A stretch of DNA of 64,000 nucleotides from the NCBI GenBank assembly GCA_013289955.1, contig JABCYZ010000008.1, positions 1 to 64,000 on the forward strand, read 5' to 3'. The notes under the pieces are model-generated. The model was given only the letters and a program-made list of their open reading frames with translations, ran no database searches and was not told the origin of the DNA. The DNA comes from Acidobacteriota bacterium (GTDB lineage Bacteria > Acidobacteriota > Terriglobia > Acidiferrales > UBA7541). A program made the translations under genes and the position numbers. Below, piece after piece: positions 16,595 to 25,361 of the stretch (positions are counted from its first letter, which is position 1; every line of letters begins with the position of its first letter).

Positions 16595-18082
16595 TTATCT
16601 TTGTGAATCCTGTCGTCGATCCTGTTCCACACCCAAGACCATATCGCGAGCAGCATCTCGCGCTGGCGCCTGTGTCCGAGGATGCAAAGTTTCCAGAAAT
16701 GCGACGAGTGCCGTTGTTTCCGCGGGACTCAAGTTTTTACCATAGGCCGGCATATTGCCGCCTCCCTGGATAACTTGGCGAATGAGCTGGTCCTCTGTGA
16801 GCCTCGTGGCAACGCTGTCCAGAGCCGGACCTCTCTGTCCGCCCAGGTCCCCAAGTGCATGGCAGTTCCGGCACTGTTTCCCCTGAAATACGAGTGCGCC
16901 TTGACGCTGAAGCGCCGTGGTGTCCCGTAGAAATTTGTCCGGCACGGGATCGCCACTCCAGGCGTTCATGTGCGGGCTCCAGGGTGTATATCCGGAGAGG
17001 TGCGTAAGTGTACCTAGCACAATCGCGATCAGCATAATTGTGAGAACCGCGATCGGGCGGCGGCGCCAGCTTTTTTCCCCTTCACCTGAAAGGAATGGCA
17101 AAAGAATGAGAACGAAGATGGCGATTACCGGTCCAATAAGAAGGGCTGGTGTTTCCATCGACGGTGGCAAGAGTGAAAGCAGTGCGTATAGCCAGAGGAA
17201 GAAATAGTCAGGCTTCGGTGCCGTTTGGATGATCGTTGGGTCCGGTCTGCCAGTTGGACCGAATGGGCCGAAGTACATGGCACACGCGGCGATCGCCAGC
17301 AAAATGAACGCCGCAAAAAACATATCTTTCCAGACCGCATACGGAACGAACGGTGCGCCGTCCTTCTTCGTCAATTCGTGATACTCAGCGTCGTAGGTTG
17401 CTTTTTTGACGAGGCGACCAGGCATCGGCCATTCGTTAATCCCCAGCTTCAGCACCATTAAAAGATGCAGACAAACGAATCCGATTAGCATTCCTGGAAT
17501 CACAAAGACGTGCAGCGCAAAAAATCTGGAGAGCGTGGCACCTGCAATGATGGGCCCGCCAAGCATCAGTTTTACGGCGGCTGGGCCGATGATCGGTACG
17601 CGGCTGGCAATGGAAGCTCCAATGCCAAGTCCCCAATAAGCGTCTTGATCGAAGCGTAACACTTGCCCGCTAAAGGCCATTCCCAGAGTCATTAGCAAAA
17701 GAAAAACGCCAATGATCCACGTCAATTCCCTCGGAAACTTGTAGGCGCCAAAGAGGAAGACCTGCACCATGTGAATTAGAACGATCGCCACCATGAAATT
17801 CGAGCCCCAGCCATGCAAGGCTCGGATGAACCAACCAAGAGCCACGTCATGGTTTAAAGCCTGCAGGCTGGTCCAAGCCTCGGCGGCGGATGGAACGTAA
17901 ACCATCGCGAGGAGAATTCCGGTGACGATTTGCAAAATGAAGACGGTCAGCGCGGCGCTACCGAATACGTAAAACCAGCTCGCCGTGTTGCGAGGCACGC
18001 GGTGCTCCACAGTTTCGCGTATAGGAGCAGCGAGTTGCAGGCGATGGTCAAACCATTCGCCGATTTGCGATATCAAGCGCAT
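16595..18082 (-). CDS. cytochrome b (b6-type) fused to a C-terminal cytochrome c domain
   Basis: A 495-residue fusion. Residues about 20-215 are a cytochrome b N-terminal half with two heme-ligating histidine pairs. The first pair is spaced by 13 residues (H in ALHGWGSN to LIHMVQ), the second by 14 (H in ALHVFVIP to CLHLLM). The 13/14 pattern is known for b6-type proteins. A subunit-IV-like membrane part follows, to about residue 370, then a soluble cytochrome c domain with CRNCH (about 405) and the distal methionine region GGGNMPAYG. It is the quinol-oxidising core of a bc complex. The ATG at 18082 overlaps the Rieske stop and has AAGGAAAG upstream; a 93-codon N-terminal extension is spurious. 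Confidence 0.93.
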   Translation of the reverse strand: MRLISQIGEWFDHRLQLAAPIRETVEHRVPRNTASWFYVFGSAALTVFILQIVTGILLAMVYVPSAAEAWTSLQALNHDVALGWFIRALHGWGSNFMVAIVLIHMVQVFLFGAYKFPRELTWIIGVFLLLMTLGMAFSGQVLRFDQDAYWGLGIGASIASRVPIIGPAAVKLMLGGPIIAGATLSRFFALHVFVIPGMLIGFVCLHLLMVLKLGINEWPMPGRLVKKATYDAEYHELTKKDGAPFVPYAVWKDMFFAAFILLAIAACAMYFGPFGPTGRPDPTIIQTAPKPDYFFLWLYALLSLLPPSMETPALLIGPVIAIFVLILLPFLSGEGEKSWRRRPIAVLTIMLIAIVLGTLTHLSGYTPWSPHMNAWSGDPVPDKFLRDTTALQRQGALVFQGKQCRNCHALGDLGGQRGPALDSVATRLTEDQLIRQVIQGGGNMPAYGKNLSPAETTALVAFLETLHPRTQAPARDAARDMVLGVEQDRRQDSQR

Positions 18083-18618
18083 CGCGGCTTCTTTCCTTCG
18101 AGAGCGGCGGTCGGCGCTCCCGGCGTAGGCAGTTCGCCCGCCTGAATGGTCACGAGACCCTTTTGCACCTTGTACGGATATTCGAACAGTCCTCGCTCCG
18201 GCGGGCCGGATGCTCGCGAGCCATCGCGGTAATACGCTCCGCCATGGCATGGACACATGAACAGACCGGACTGTGGAAACCATCGCACCGGACAGCCCAG
18301 GTGCGCGCAATTGATCGCAAAAACCTGGAATTGATCGCCTTCGACGCGCCGCACCCAGCACGCTGTATCGACTGTCTTCCCGTCGGTGGGCATCACGTTC
18401 GGATTCCGAAAAGTGGCCAGCCGCGTTTCTCCTTCGGGGAATTCGTTCACCGATCCGAGTGGTACCCAGTCGAGATAGGAGTTCGTGCGTCCGCGCATAA
18501 CCGAGGCAAGCATATATCGCACGATCGGTACCGCAATTGCGGTTGCGACGAGGCCGTTGAACAAAATTCCCAGTTTCATGAACAGTCCACGCCGGGAAAT
18601 GCTATTTTCGTTTGTCAC
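18073..18618 (-). CDS. Rieske iron-sulfur protein of the cytochrome bc complex
   Basis: A 181-residue protein starting at GTG 18618, chosen because AGGAG lies eight bases upstream and it puts a twin-arginine motif (SRRGLFMKLG) at the N-terminus, followed by a hydrophobic anchor (LFNGLVATAIAVPIV). The [2Fe-2S] cluster ligands are in CAHLGCPVRW and CPCHGGAYY, in the expected C-x-H-x2-C ... C-x2-C-H arrangement. Export by Tat and anchoring in the membrane are expected. The start lies inside the end of the diheme cytochrome gene and the stop overlaps the cytochrome b-c start, so the three are tightly coupled. Confidence 0.93.
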   Translation of the reverse strand: MTNENSISRRGLFMKLGILFNGLVATAIAVPIVRYMLASVMRGRTNSYLDWVPLGSVNEFPEGETRLATFRNPNVMPTDGKTVDTACWVRRVEGDQFQVFAINCAHLGCPVRWFPQSGLFMCPCHGGAYYRDGSRASGPPERGLFEYPYKVQKGLVTIQAGELPTPGAPTAALEGKKPRCA

Positions 18619-19357
18619 CTTCAGACTCCTGGGGCTGAGCGTTATTGGAAGCAGAGTATGGCTGGCCCGGGTTCGGGACCCGTCGTGACGCGAGCCACGC
18701 AACTACGTCGGTGATTTCCTGATCCGACATCGGCCTGCCGGGCAAGTTTCCGCGCCAGTCGCGCGCTCCCAGCTCAGGGCGACCTGCGATTACGATCGTG
18801 CGCAGACTCTGATCGCTGACCAGCGCGAGAAAAGAACCATCGGTGATAGAACTACCTTTTGATCCGCCGCGTCCGTCCGGACCGTGACAGGCTTCGCAGT
18901 AGGTTTTGTAGGCGGCATCCCCTTGCGAGGCGTTGCCTACGGATTTCGGAGCGTAAGCGGGCAGATTGGTTGCGCTGAAGTTGGCGGGGCGGCTCCATCG
19001 CGTCCGTATTTGCGATGTAACAATGTCGATCTGCTTGTCGGTCAGCATTCCACCAGCGCTTTGGGCAAAAGCCGGCATCGCGGTTCCGGGAACCCCTTGT
19101 GCAATAGCTTTGCGGATGGAATCATCATCCGCGATAGCCAGATAAACAGGGTTTGCCAGCGCGATTGCAGCCCCTCCCCTTCCTTCCGCACCGTGGCAGG
19201 CCGCGCAGTTTTCCGCGAAGAGGGGGGCAAACTCCAGGACTTCATTTGGTGCCAGAACTTCGTAACCGCTACGCGGCTGGCCGTGCGGCGCGCCGCACCC
19301 TACAAGGAAAATCGCAGCGAGGGGCGCGAGCATGTATAGATGCCGGAGTGCTTTCAC
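18602..19357 (-). CDS. diheme cytochrome c lipoprotein
   Basis: The 251-residue protein begins with a lipoprotein signal (LAAIFLVGC), so it is likely lipid-anchored on the periplasmic side. Two class I cytochrome c domains follow, each with a heme site: CAACH (about 50) and CEACH (about 155), both continuing HG(A/P)(E/D)GRGG. Candidate sixth ligands are in GTAMPAF and GRPMSDQE. It starts at GTG 19357, overlapping the previous stop by GTGA with GAGGAAA upstream. Placed between oxidase and bc genes, it probably carries electrons between the two complexes or is a bound subunit. Confidence 0.92.
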   Translation of the reverse strand: MKALRHLYMLAPLAAIFLVGCGAPHGQPRSGYEVLAPNEVLEFAPLFAENCAACHGAEGRGGAAIALANPVYLAIADDDSIRKAIAQGVPGTAMPAFAQSAGGMLTDKQIDIVTSQIRTRWSRPANFSATNLPAYAPKSVGNASQGDAAYKTYCEACHGPDGRGGSKGSSITDGSFLALVSDQSLRTIVIAGRPELGARDWRGNLPGRPMSDQEITDVVAWLASRRVPNPGQPYSASNNAQPQESEGDKRK

Positions 19358-20226
19358 GGCTGCTTTTCCTCGCTTTTCCGTTGTGGAACTGTTCCGGGAG
19401 CTTCAATTCCTGCGCGCAGGACGAACGGCAGATTCTCGCGAGTCGAGACGCTGTGCTGTCGCACGACGACGACACCTGCCACAACTCCGAAAGCGATTTG
19501 CGATGCAATAAACCAGAACCAGTTGATGTGGCTTGAAAGCAGGGGATTGAGAAGCTGCATGATCGAGTACAGCAGTCCCGACCACAGCGCCGGGGCAATT
19601 AGTCCTCCGAGTACGATCGGCCGCCGTGGGAACATCGGAAGCATCGCCCCATAGAGAAGCCCCACGAAAATGGATCCGACGCCATGCAGGAGGAGGGCAA
19701 TCGCGAAGCTCTCCGAATGAAACGAATTCAATTGGGCGGGGCCGAGCTTAAGCGATTGTGCATAGACAGTAGCGGCAAGGAGGTTGATGGGATACCAGAT
19801 GCTTCCGGCTTTGAGCACTCCGTAAGCGCAGGCCAGCACGGCCATCGCTACTGCCCCCGCGAGGCCACCCTTGACGCCGGCCGATATCGGGTAGGTTTTC
19901 AGGGGAAGCCACACACGGACGAGTTCAGGAGCGATGGGCACGCGCTCGACAACACGGCGATTTGTTGTAATGCGGTGTTCTTCGAACACGACCGGCACGG
20001 TTTGTTCGTGCTCGTGTGGAAATAGTTCACGGATCCACCCAACGCAACCGGCAACACTCAGGACGAGGCCGAGGGCGCTGACCGAAACGCTCGTAAGGAG
20101 TCCCGCGAACATTAAGATGAAGCCGAAAGCCAAAACAATAGGCCAGGCGGTTGATGCCGGCAGCTCAATCTCAGCTTGAGCTTGGGATCTCTGCTCTAGT
20201 CCTTCCATGGGTGCCAACGTTGCCAT
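19354..20226 (-). CDS. membrane protein of the oxidase/bc cluster, unknown
   Basis: A 290-residue protein with about seven hydrophobic segments. The first two (VLAFGFILMFAGLLTS and ALGLVLSVAGCVGWIRELFP) form a hairpin resembling small cytochrome oxidase subunit IV-like proteins. The remainder (GGLAGAVAMAVLACAYG, AIALLLHGVGSIFVGLLYG, LIAPALWSGLLYSIMQLL, WFWFIASQIAFGVVAGVVVV) is not recognised. It is encoded between oxidase subunit III and the diheme cytochrome, with GAGGAAG before the start and a four-base overlap downstream. It may link the oxidase and bc complexes structurally; that is inference. Confidence 0.78.
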   Translation of the reverse strand: MATLAPMEGLEQRSQAQAEIELPASTAWPIVLAFGFILMFAGLLTSVSVSALGLVLSVAGCVGWIRELFPHEHEQTVPVVFEEHRITTNRRVVERVPIAPELVRVWLPLKTYPISAGVKGGLAGAVAMAVLACAYGVLKAGSIWYPINLLAATVYAQSLKLGPAQLNSFHSESFAIALLLHGVGSIFVGLLYGAMLPMFPRRPIVLGGLIAPALWSGLLYSIMQLLNPLLSSHINWFWFIASQIAFGVVAGVVVVRQHSVSTRENLPFVLRAGIEAPGTVPQRKSEEKQP

Positions 20227-20235
20227 TCGTCTTCC

Positions 20236-20832
20236 TCAGCGACCGAGAACATAGACAACTGTGAAAACAACTACCCACACGGCATCTACGAAATGCCAAT
20301 ACAGGGACAGTACGTCGACGCGAGCTGACTGTTCCGGTCCAACGCGACCCGCCAGGCCGAGTAGCAGCACGATGGTGAGCATGATCAGTCCAGCCGTAAC
20401 GTGAAAGGCGTGCAGACCAACCAAGGAGTAGTACGTTGTTCCAAAAAGATTCGTCGAGATGGTCAGCCCGCGTTCGTAGATCAAACGATGCCACTCCCGA
20501 CCCGTGCCGTAGAGAAAGAGGGCACCTAGAATGACCGTGAGCAACCAGAAGGCGAGAAATGCTCCCCGCCGGCCGCGTTCGAGCAGTTTTCCCGCGAGGT
20601 GGATCGTCAGGCTGCTGGAGAGCAGACAGACTGTGTAGAAGGACGGGGTTTCCAAGACTTCGCGTGGAGTTGGCCCGGAGAGGCTTTTCCCCAGGTAGAA
20701 GAGATAGGCCACCACGAAAATCGTGAAGATGGCGGACTCTGCGATAATGAGACAAGCCATCCCGACCTTCCCGCGATAGGGAAGCTTCCAAGCTGCAGAG
20801 TTTTCCGGTAGCCGAGTAGCGAGTGTGCTCAT
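20236..20832 (-). CDS. ctaE: cytochrome c oxidase subunit III
   Basis: A 198-residue heme-copper oxidase subunit III with five membrane helices, the short bacterial form. Recognisable segments include KVGMACLIIAESAIFTIFVV near the N-terminus, YYSLVGLHAFHVTAGLIML, and the C-terminal YWHFVDAVWVVVFTVVYV. Subunit III stabilises the oxidase and contains no redox centre. The ATG at 20832 has GAGG upstream and begins 12 bases after the subunit I stop. Confidence 0.94.
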   Translation of the reverse strand: MSTLATRLPENSAAWKLPYRGKVGMACLIIAESAIFTIFVVAYLFYLGKSLSGPTPREVLETPSFYTVCLLSSSLTIHLAGKLLERGRRGAFLAFWLLTVILGALFLYGTGREWHRLIYERGLTISTNLFGTTYYSLVGLHAFHVTAGLIMLTIVLLLGLAGRVGPEQSARVDVLSLYWHFVDAVWVVVFTVVYVLGR

Positions 20833-20844
20833 TGGTTGATTGCC

Positions 20845-22518
20845 TCACTCATAGTGGCTGTCCGGATCTTCAGGGTGTTTGAGATCCCAGAGCGGCCTGC
20901 GGCTCGAAACTCTAGGGATCGAAGCGAAGTTATAGTCGGCGGGCGGCGAACTTACGGACCACTCCAGAGTCCAAGCATCCCAGGGATCGTTTCCGGCTTC
21001 TGCTCCCTTGAAGTAAGAAATAACCAAGTTGGCGACAAACACCAGCGTGGCGATTCCCTGGACGAACGCACCGATGGTCACCAGAAAGTTCAAGGTGTCC
21101 CAGCCGCGCCCGGGCTCATAGGTGTAAATGCGCCGCGGCATCCCAAGCAAGCCAGGGATGTGCATCAGATCAAAGGTGAGATGGAATCCAATCAGAAACA
21201 GCCAGAAATGGAGCTTGCCCAGGCCTTCATTTAGCATTCGTCCGGTGATTTTGGGATACCAGTAGTAAAATGCACCGAAGAGAGCGAACAGGATTCCGCC
21301 GACGATCACGTAATGAAAGTGGGCGACGACAAAGTAAGAACCACCGAGTTGCCAGTCGAAGGGCGATGAAGCCAACATGATGCCTGTGAGGCCGGCGATC
21401 AAGAACTGGAAGAGAAAACCAATGCAGAAGAGCATTGGCGTCCTGAATTGAATCTTGCCTCCCCACATCGTGCCCAGCCAGTTGAAAATTTTGATTCCAG
21501 TCGGCACACCCACCGCCATCGTCGTTATCGTGAAAAAGCTGTTGGCGTAGGAATTCATTCCGATTGTGAACATGTGGTGTGCCCAAACACTCAAGCTCAC
21601 GAAAGCGATGCAAACGGTGGCGCCCACCATGACGGGGTATCCGAAAATTGGCTTGCGTGAAAATACCGGAATAATTTCGGAGGCGAATGCAAAGCATGGA
21701 ATGATTAGGACGTAGACCTCGGGATGTCCGAATATCCAAAAGAAGTGCATCCACAGGGTGGCTGAACCTCCCGCCTGCGTATCGAAAAAATGGCCGCCAA
21801 GATAGCGATCCGCGAGCAGCATGATTTGAGCTGCGGATAGAGGCGAAATCGCGAGCAAAACCATTCCAGACATCACCAAGTTCATCCATGCGAGCAGCGG
21901 CATACGGCTCAGCGTCATGCCTGGGCACCGCATGGAAATGATCGTGGCAATGATATTGATGGCAGTGGCGATGCTGCCGAAACCCGAGGCCAGCAAAGCG
22001 ATGGTCCAGTAATCCGAGCTGTGGCCCGGCGAAAACGCACGCGAGGCCAAAGGGGCATACGCCCACCAGCCCACGTCCGGTGCGTTGCCTGCGCCGTAAA
22101 GTCCACTGCCACCCACCAAACTAAAGTAAAGCAGCAGCCCGCCAAAGGCTGTCAGCCAAAAGCTGAAGGCATTCAGACGAGGAAACGCCATGTCTCGTGC
22201 GCCGATCATCAGTGGCACCAGGTAGTTGGCAAAGCCGAACAGGATGGGCATGGCCACGAAGAAAATCATGGTCGTGCCATGCATGGTGAACATGCGGTTG
22301 AATACCTGCGGCGAGACAAAGTCGTTGTGAGGGTGCATCAGCTGGACGCGCATGATGGTTGCTTCGATACCACCGATGACAAGAAAAAACAGGGCGTAGA
22401 GGATGTATAGAACGCCGAGGCGCTTGTGATCGACCGTGGTCACCCATTCGTGCAGCGTTGCAACCCACGGCCGGCCTACGGCTTCGGCGGTTTGAATGGC
22501 TATGGCATCCGACGACAT
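20845..22518 (-). CDS. ctaD: cytochrome c oxidase subunit I (caa3 type)
   Basis: The catalytic heme-copper subunit, about 557 residues with twelve membrane helices. The low-spin heme ligand region is FTMHGTTMIF. The CuB and cross-linked tyrosine region is FGHPEVYVLIIP, including the glutamate typical of A1-type oxidases. Further copper ligands are in SVWAHHMFTIG, and the heme a3/low-spin heme histidines in VAHFHYVIVGG. The D-channel entry area GARDMAFPRLNAF is also intact. It reduces oxygen to water and pumps protons. The ATG at 22518 is chosen; a GTG four codons upstream is possible. Confidence 0.96.
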   Translation of the reverse strand: MSSDAIAIQTAEAVGRPWVATLHEWVTTVDHKRLGVLYILYALFFLVIGGIEATIMRVQLMHPHNDFVSPQVFNRMFTMHGTTMIFFVAMPILFGFANYLVPLMIGARDMAFPRLNAFSFWLTAFGGLLLYFSLVGGSGLYGAGNAPDVGWWAYAPLASRAFSPGHSSDYWTIALLASGFGSIATAINIIATIISMRCPGMTLSRMPLLAWMNLVMSGMVLLAISPLSAAQIMLLADRYLGGHFFDTQAGGSATLWMHFFWIFGHPEVYVLIIPCFAFASEIIPVFSRKPIFGYPVMVGATVCIAFVSLSVWAHHMFTIGMNSYANSFFTITTMAVGVPTGIKIFNWLGTMWGGKIQFRTPMLFCIGFLFQFLIAGLTGIMLASSPFDWQLGGSYFVVAHFHYVIVGGILFALFGAFYYWYPKITGRMLNEGLGKLHFWLFLIGFHLTFDLMHIPGLLGMPRRIYTYEPGRGWDTLNFLVTIGAFVQGIATLVFVANLVISYFKGAEAGNDPWDAWTLEWSVSSPPADYNFASIPRVSSRRPLWDLKHPEDPDSHYE

Positions 22519-22539
22519 TGCTGATTCCACTCTCTTTCT

Positions 22540-23616
22540 CTATTGAAGGCTTTCGAGATAGCCCACGAGCGCATCCAGTTCTGCGTCGCTCAACTTCATT
22601 GCCGGCATGAGAGATCCCGGCTTGATGGAATCCGGGTTTTGAATCCACAACCGAAGATTTTGCGAGTTGTTCTCCGCCGCGCCTGATGCGATTGTGCGAC
22701 GACTCATCAGGTGGGTCAGATCCGGGCCAAAACGCCCGGTGCCATTTGTGCCGTTGATCGCATGGCAGTTCAGGCACGCAGTTCTCTCGAAGACGCGCCT
22801 TCCTGCGGCTTCTTTTGCATCCTGATTCGCAGGATGTTGTTGGGCGCTTACCCAAGCCTTGAACTCCTCAGGACTGTCCACGTACACGCGCAATAGCATC
22901 TTCGCGTGTTGGGTGCCGCAGTACTGTGCGCATTGGCCAAGAAATAAGCCTGTCTCGTGAGGATCGAGCCAGGTTTCGTTCACGCGATTCGGGATCAAGT
23001 CTGTCTTTCCTGCAAGCTGAGGTATCCAGAAACTGTGATCGGTGTCGGCGGAAAGCAGTCTCAAGAAAGTCGGTGTGGGACGAGATGGATCACTCACGGG
23101 AACATGGAGTTCGTTCGCGGTGACGATGCCGAGTCCCGGATAGAGGAATTCCCACCAAAACTGATGTCCGATTGCGGTTACCTCCACCGCCTCAGCAGGC
23201 TTGGGCGCATCCTGGATCGCGTGAATGACTCTGGCCGTCGCGAGAAAAAGGACAACAACGATCAGAATCGGAATGACAGTCCAGGCGAGCTCAATCTGCG
23301 TGCTTCCATACACCTGCGCAGGCTCGCGCTCTGTGTCCGCCGCTCGGCTGCGGAATTTCACGACCACGTAACTCAGTAAACTGAAAACCACAAGAAAAAT
23401 CAGTCCAGTGACGCCGAGGACGAAGAAAGAGAGATGACGGATCGAATCTGCTGGAGTGGAGTGCGAATCGAAAATGCTGGTAACGGAGCTGTCTTGCGGA
23501 GTTGCGGCGCACAACCCTGCTGCGAGGAGCACGCCCGCGAGAAGAAGGGCAACACCCGCAGCTCGACCGATGATCGCCGGCCAATCCGCCTTTTGCATTG
23601 CATCCACGACCCTCAT
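22540..23616 (-). CDS. ctaC: cytochrome c oxidase subunit II with fused cytochrome c domain
   Basis: A 358-residue caa3-type subunit II. After a signal segment (VALLLAGVLLAAGLCAAT), two membrane helices lead to the periplasmic cupredoxin domain. The CuA ligands are visible as H in DTDHSFW and as C-x3-C-x3-H-x2-M in CAQYCGTQHAKM (about 227). A C-terminal cytochrome c follows, with CLNCH (about 284) and a methionine ligand region GSLMPAMKLSD. This fusion lets the oxidase accept electrons from membrane-bound cytochromes. The ATG at 23616 has GAGG upstream; a TTG one codon earlier is less likely. It is the first gene of the respiratory block. Confidence 0.95.
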   Translation of the reverse strand: MRVVDAMQKADWPAIIGRAAGVALLLAGVLLAAGLCAATPQDSSVTSIFDSHSTPADSIRHLSFFVLGVTGLIFLVVFSLLSYVVVKFRSRAADTEREPAQVYGSTQIELAWTVIPILIVVVLFLATARVIHAIQDAPKPAEAVEVTAIGHQFWWEFLYPGLGIVTANELHVPVSDPSRPTPTFLRLLSADTDHSFWIPQLAGKTDLIPNRVNETWLDPHETGLFLGQCAQYCGTQHAKMLLRVYVDSPEEFKAWVSAQQHPANQDAKEAAGRRVFERTACLNCHAINGTNGTGRFGPDLTHLMSRRTIASGAAENNSQNLRLWIQNPDSIKPGSLMPAMKLSDAELDALVGYLESLQ

Positions 23617-24231
23617 CAAGCATCCTCACTAAGACTTCAGGTGAACCAGCGGTTGGCGACAGCAATCGCAGTGGTAGACCAAATCGTCTGCACACCCGTA
23701 CCATGCAATGCAGTCTCCAAGGGATTGTGTCCGAGCGCGAAACCACAAACTGCGTTGATTCAGCGTCTTACGGATGACGAAATCAAACAGTGACGAATCG
23801 CTGCGGGCGCTGTTGCGTCTCTTGATTGACGAAACTGTCTAAGGTCTGTCGCAGAGCAACAGCGGATGCGAGAGCAGGCCGGTTCAATAACCAAGCCCCC
23901 GCATGGACGCTGTTGTCGTATTGGGTTGAGTTCGCCGGGACGTTCGGACCAAAGCGCAATCACAAGTTGGTAGCAATCTCTCGTTGATAGGAAAGGCGCA
24001 TGAAGAGAAGGAAACGCATCAGACTTCATTGGACCTGCGCCCAGGTCACGGAGTCGACATTGCCGTCAATTTTCTGGCCTAGATAACGACTTTAAAAAAT
24101 CTCACGTCTTCGCGCTGCCTCTGGCACTTCTTCTTCCCGTTGAAAACAAAACACCTAGCTTGAGTGTTTGGCCAAGTCCGTCATGGGCACAGATTTGCAT
24201 GATGGAGCAAGTAAGGAAACGGAGAACGCAA
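23617..24231. other. divergent intergenic region between respiratory operon and ECF sigma gene
   Basis: About 615 bases between two divergently read units, so promoters for both the ctaC operon and the sigma factor should lie here. No clear coding frame was found; the short frames present lack family features and good ribosome-binding sites. I could not assign promoter boxes with confidence. Confidence 0.45.
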
Positions 24232-25008
24232 GTGACCTACGCATTGAGAATCGTAAGTACGAGCGGGGAAAGCAAGGAAGCCGCAGCCAGGAAGCCTTTG
24301 CCCGTATTCCGGACGCTAAAAAAGAATGTGCGCTCAGCCCCTTCCAAGACGGCAAGCTACGGGGCCCGCAAACTGGCTGAGACACGAGAGGAGGTCCTAA
24401 GAAAGGTCGCTTTGGAAGAGATGTTTGTCGCATCGCGCAAAGGATTCCTATCGCTTGCGTACTCCATTCTGCGGAATGGAGAAGACGCGGAAGACGCGGT
24501 GCAAGAGGCGTTTCTTTCGGCGTATCGCCACTTGCGCAGCTTCGAAGGGCGGTCCGCACTCAGGACTTGGCTGACGCGTATCGTATTGAATGCTGCTTTG
24601 ATGATGCAGCGGAAACGCAAGCCTTCCGTAGTCAGGTCGTTTTCCGAATGCGGTGTCTCGCATGACGACGGCTGGACGGAGAATATTCCAGACTCACAAC
24701 CGGACCCGGAAATGATTCACGCGGAAGGCGAGACTCTTCAATTCATCGACGAGAAGCTGGGTAAGCTAAAGCCCGCGCTTCGACAGGCATTCACGATGGC
24801 TTATTACGACGACCTATCAGGAGCAGAAGCCTGCGCCAGGCTCGGTGTTTCGTATGGGACCTTCAAGGCGCGGCTCCTTCATGCAAGACGCAAGCTCTTG
24901 GATCGGACGGAGCGGGCTCTGTTGACCCCCATTCGCAGGGCGCCCACTTCATCGTCCGAATCATGGAAACGTAAGGGACTCCGAAGGTTGCAACGACTTG
25001 AATCATGA
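24232..25008 (+). CDS. RNA polymerase ECF-type sigma factor
   Basis: A sigma-70-family factor of about 258 residues from the GTG at 24232, which has GGAG seven bases upstream; earlier ATGs at 24199/24202 are alternatives. Region 2 is seen as GEDAEDAVQEAFLSAYRHL and FEGRSALRTWLTRIVLNAAL. Region 4 is LRQAFTMAYYDDLSGAEACA followed by the HTH LGVSYGTFKARLLHARRKL. About 60 basic residues precede region 2, longer than in most ECF factors, and there is a basic tail. No anti-sigma factor with a zinc-binding motif is adjacent. The stop overlaps the start of the small HTH gene (ATGA). Confidence 0.9.
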   Translation: MTYALRIVSTSGESKEAAARKPLPVFRTLKKNVRSAPSKTASYGARKLAETREEVLRKVALEEMFVASRKGFLSLAYSILRNGEDAEDAVQEAFLSAYRHLRSFEGRSALRTWLTRIVLNAALMMQRKRKPSVVRSFSECGVSHDDGWTENIPDSQPDPEMIHAEGETLQFIDEKLGKLKPALRQAFTMAYYDDLSGAEACARLGVSYGTFKARLLHARRKLLDRTERALLTPIRRAPTSSSESWKRKGLRRLQRLES

Positions 25009-25220
25009 TCACCGTCAAGGCGAGCCACAAAATCTTCACGTGCACGGAAGTTGCGAGCCTCACGGGCATTTGCACCGGGCATCTGCAGAATCTCGTAAAG
25101 CGCCATCGTTTGGGTTTTATTTCCCGAACCGGGACTCTTGAAAACCATGCCGAGCAATGGCTTTTCACGTCGCATGATTTGATGGTTCTAGCGATGCTGT
25201 TCCAGCCCTGCGCGCACTAA
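25005..25220 (+). CDS. small helix-turn-helix protein
   Basis: A 71-residue protein whose ATG overlaps the sigma factor stop by four bases, so it is probably translated with it. The N-terminal half reads as a MerR/excisionase-type HTH: IFTCTEVASLTGICTGHLQN followed by a possible wing (GFISRTGTLE), then FTSHDLMVLAMLF. It has no effector domain. It could modulate the output of the sigma factor, but no family-level evidence exists for this. The overlap and HTH pattern are the reasons for accepting it as real. Confidence 0.6.
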   Translation: MITVKASHKIFTCTEVASLTGICTGHLQNLVKRHRLGFISRTGTLENHAEQWLFTSHDLMVLAMLFQPCAH

Positions 25221-25361
25221 GCCGGCAGTAGTTACACCACACAGCGTCACGCGTGTATTTCGATGAATTGGTCTGCGCCGGCCACTTCACAGTGGCCCTG
25301 TGCATCTTTTGTTCGCCTTCGGAGACCAGTGGGAAACGGAGGTGCGTTTCGGATTTTCGTC

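Noticed and set aside
20171..20848. Long minus-strand open frame overlapping oxidase subunit III
   Set aside because: It is the shifted frame of the ctaE gene and shows no domain; ctaE has the family pattern and the ribosome-binding site.
21227..22066. 279-codon minus-strand frame inside the subunit I gene
   Set aside because: Histidine- and arginine-rich shadow of ctaD in another frame, without any recognisable fold.
24121..24138. TGGCAC followed by a pyrimidine stretch upstream of the ECF gene, resembling the -24 half of a sigma-54 promoter
   Set aside because: The GC doublet expected ten bases after the GG is absent; the -12 element reads TC.
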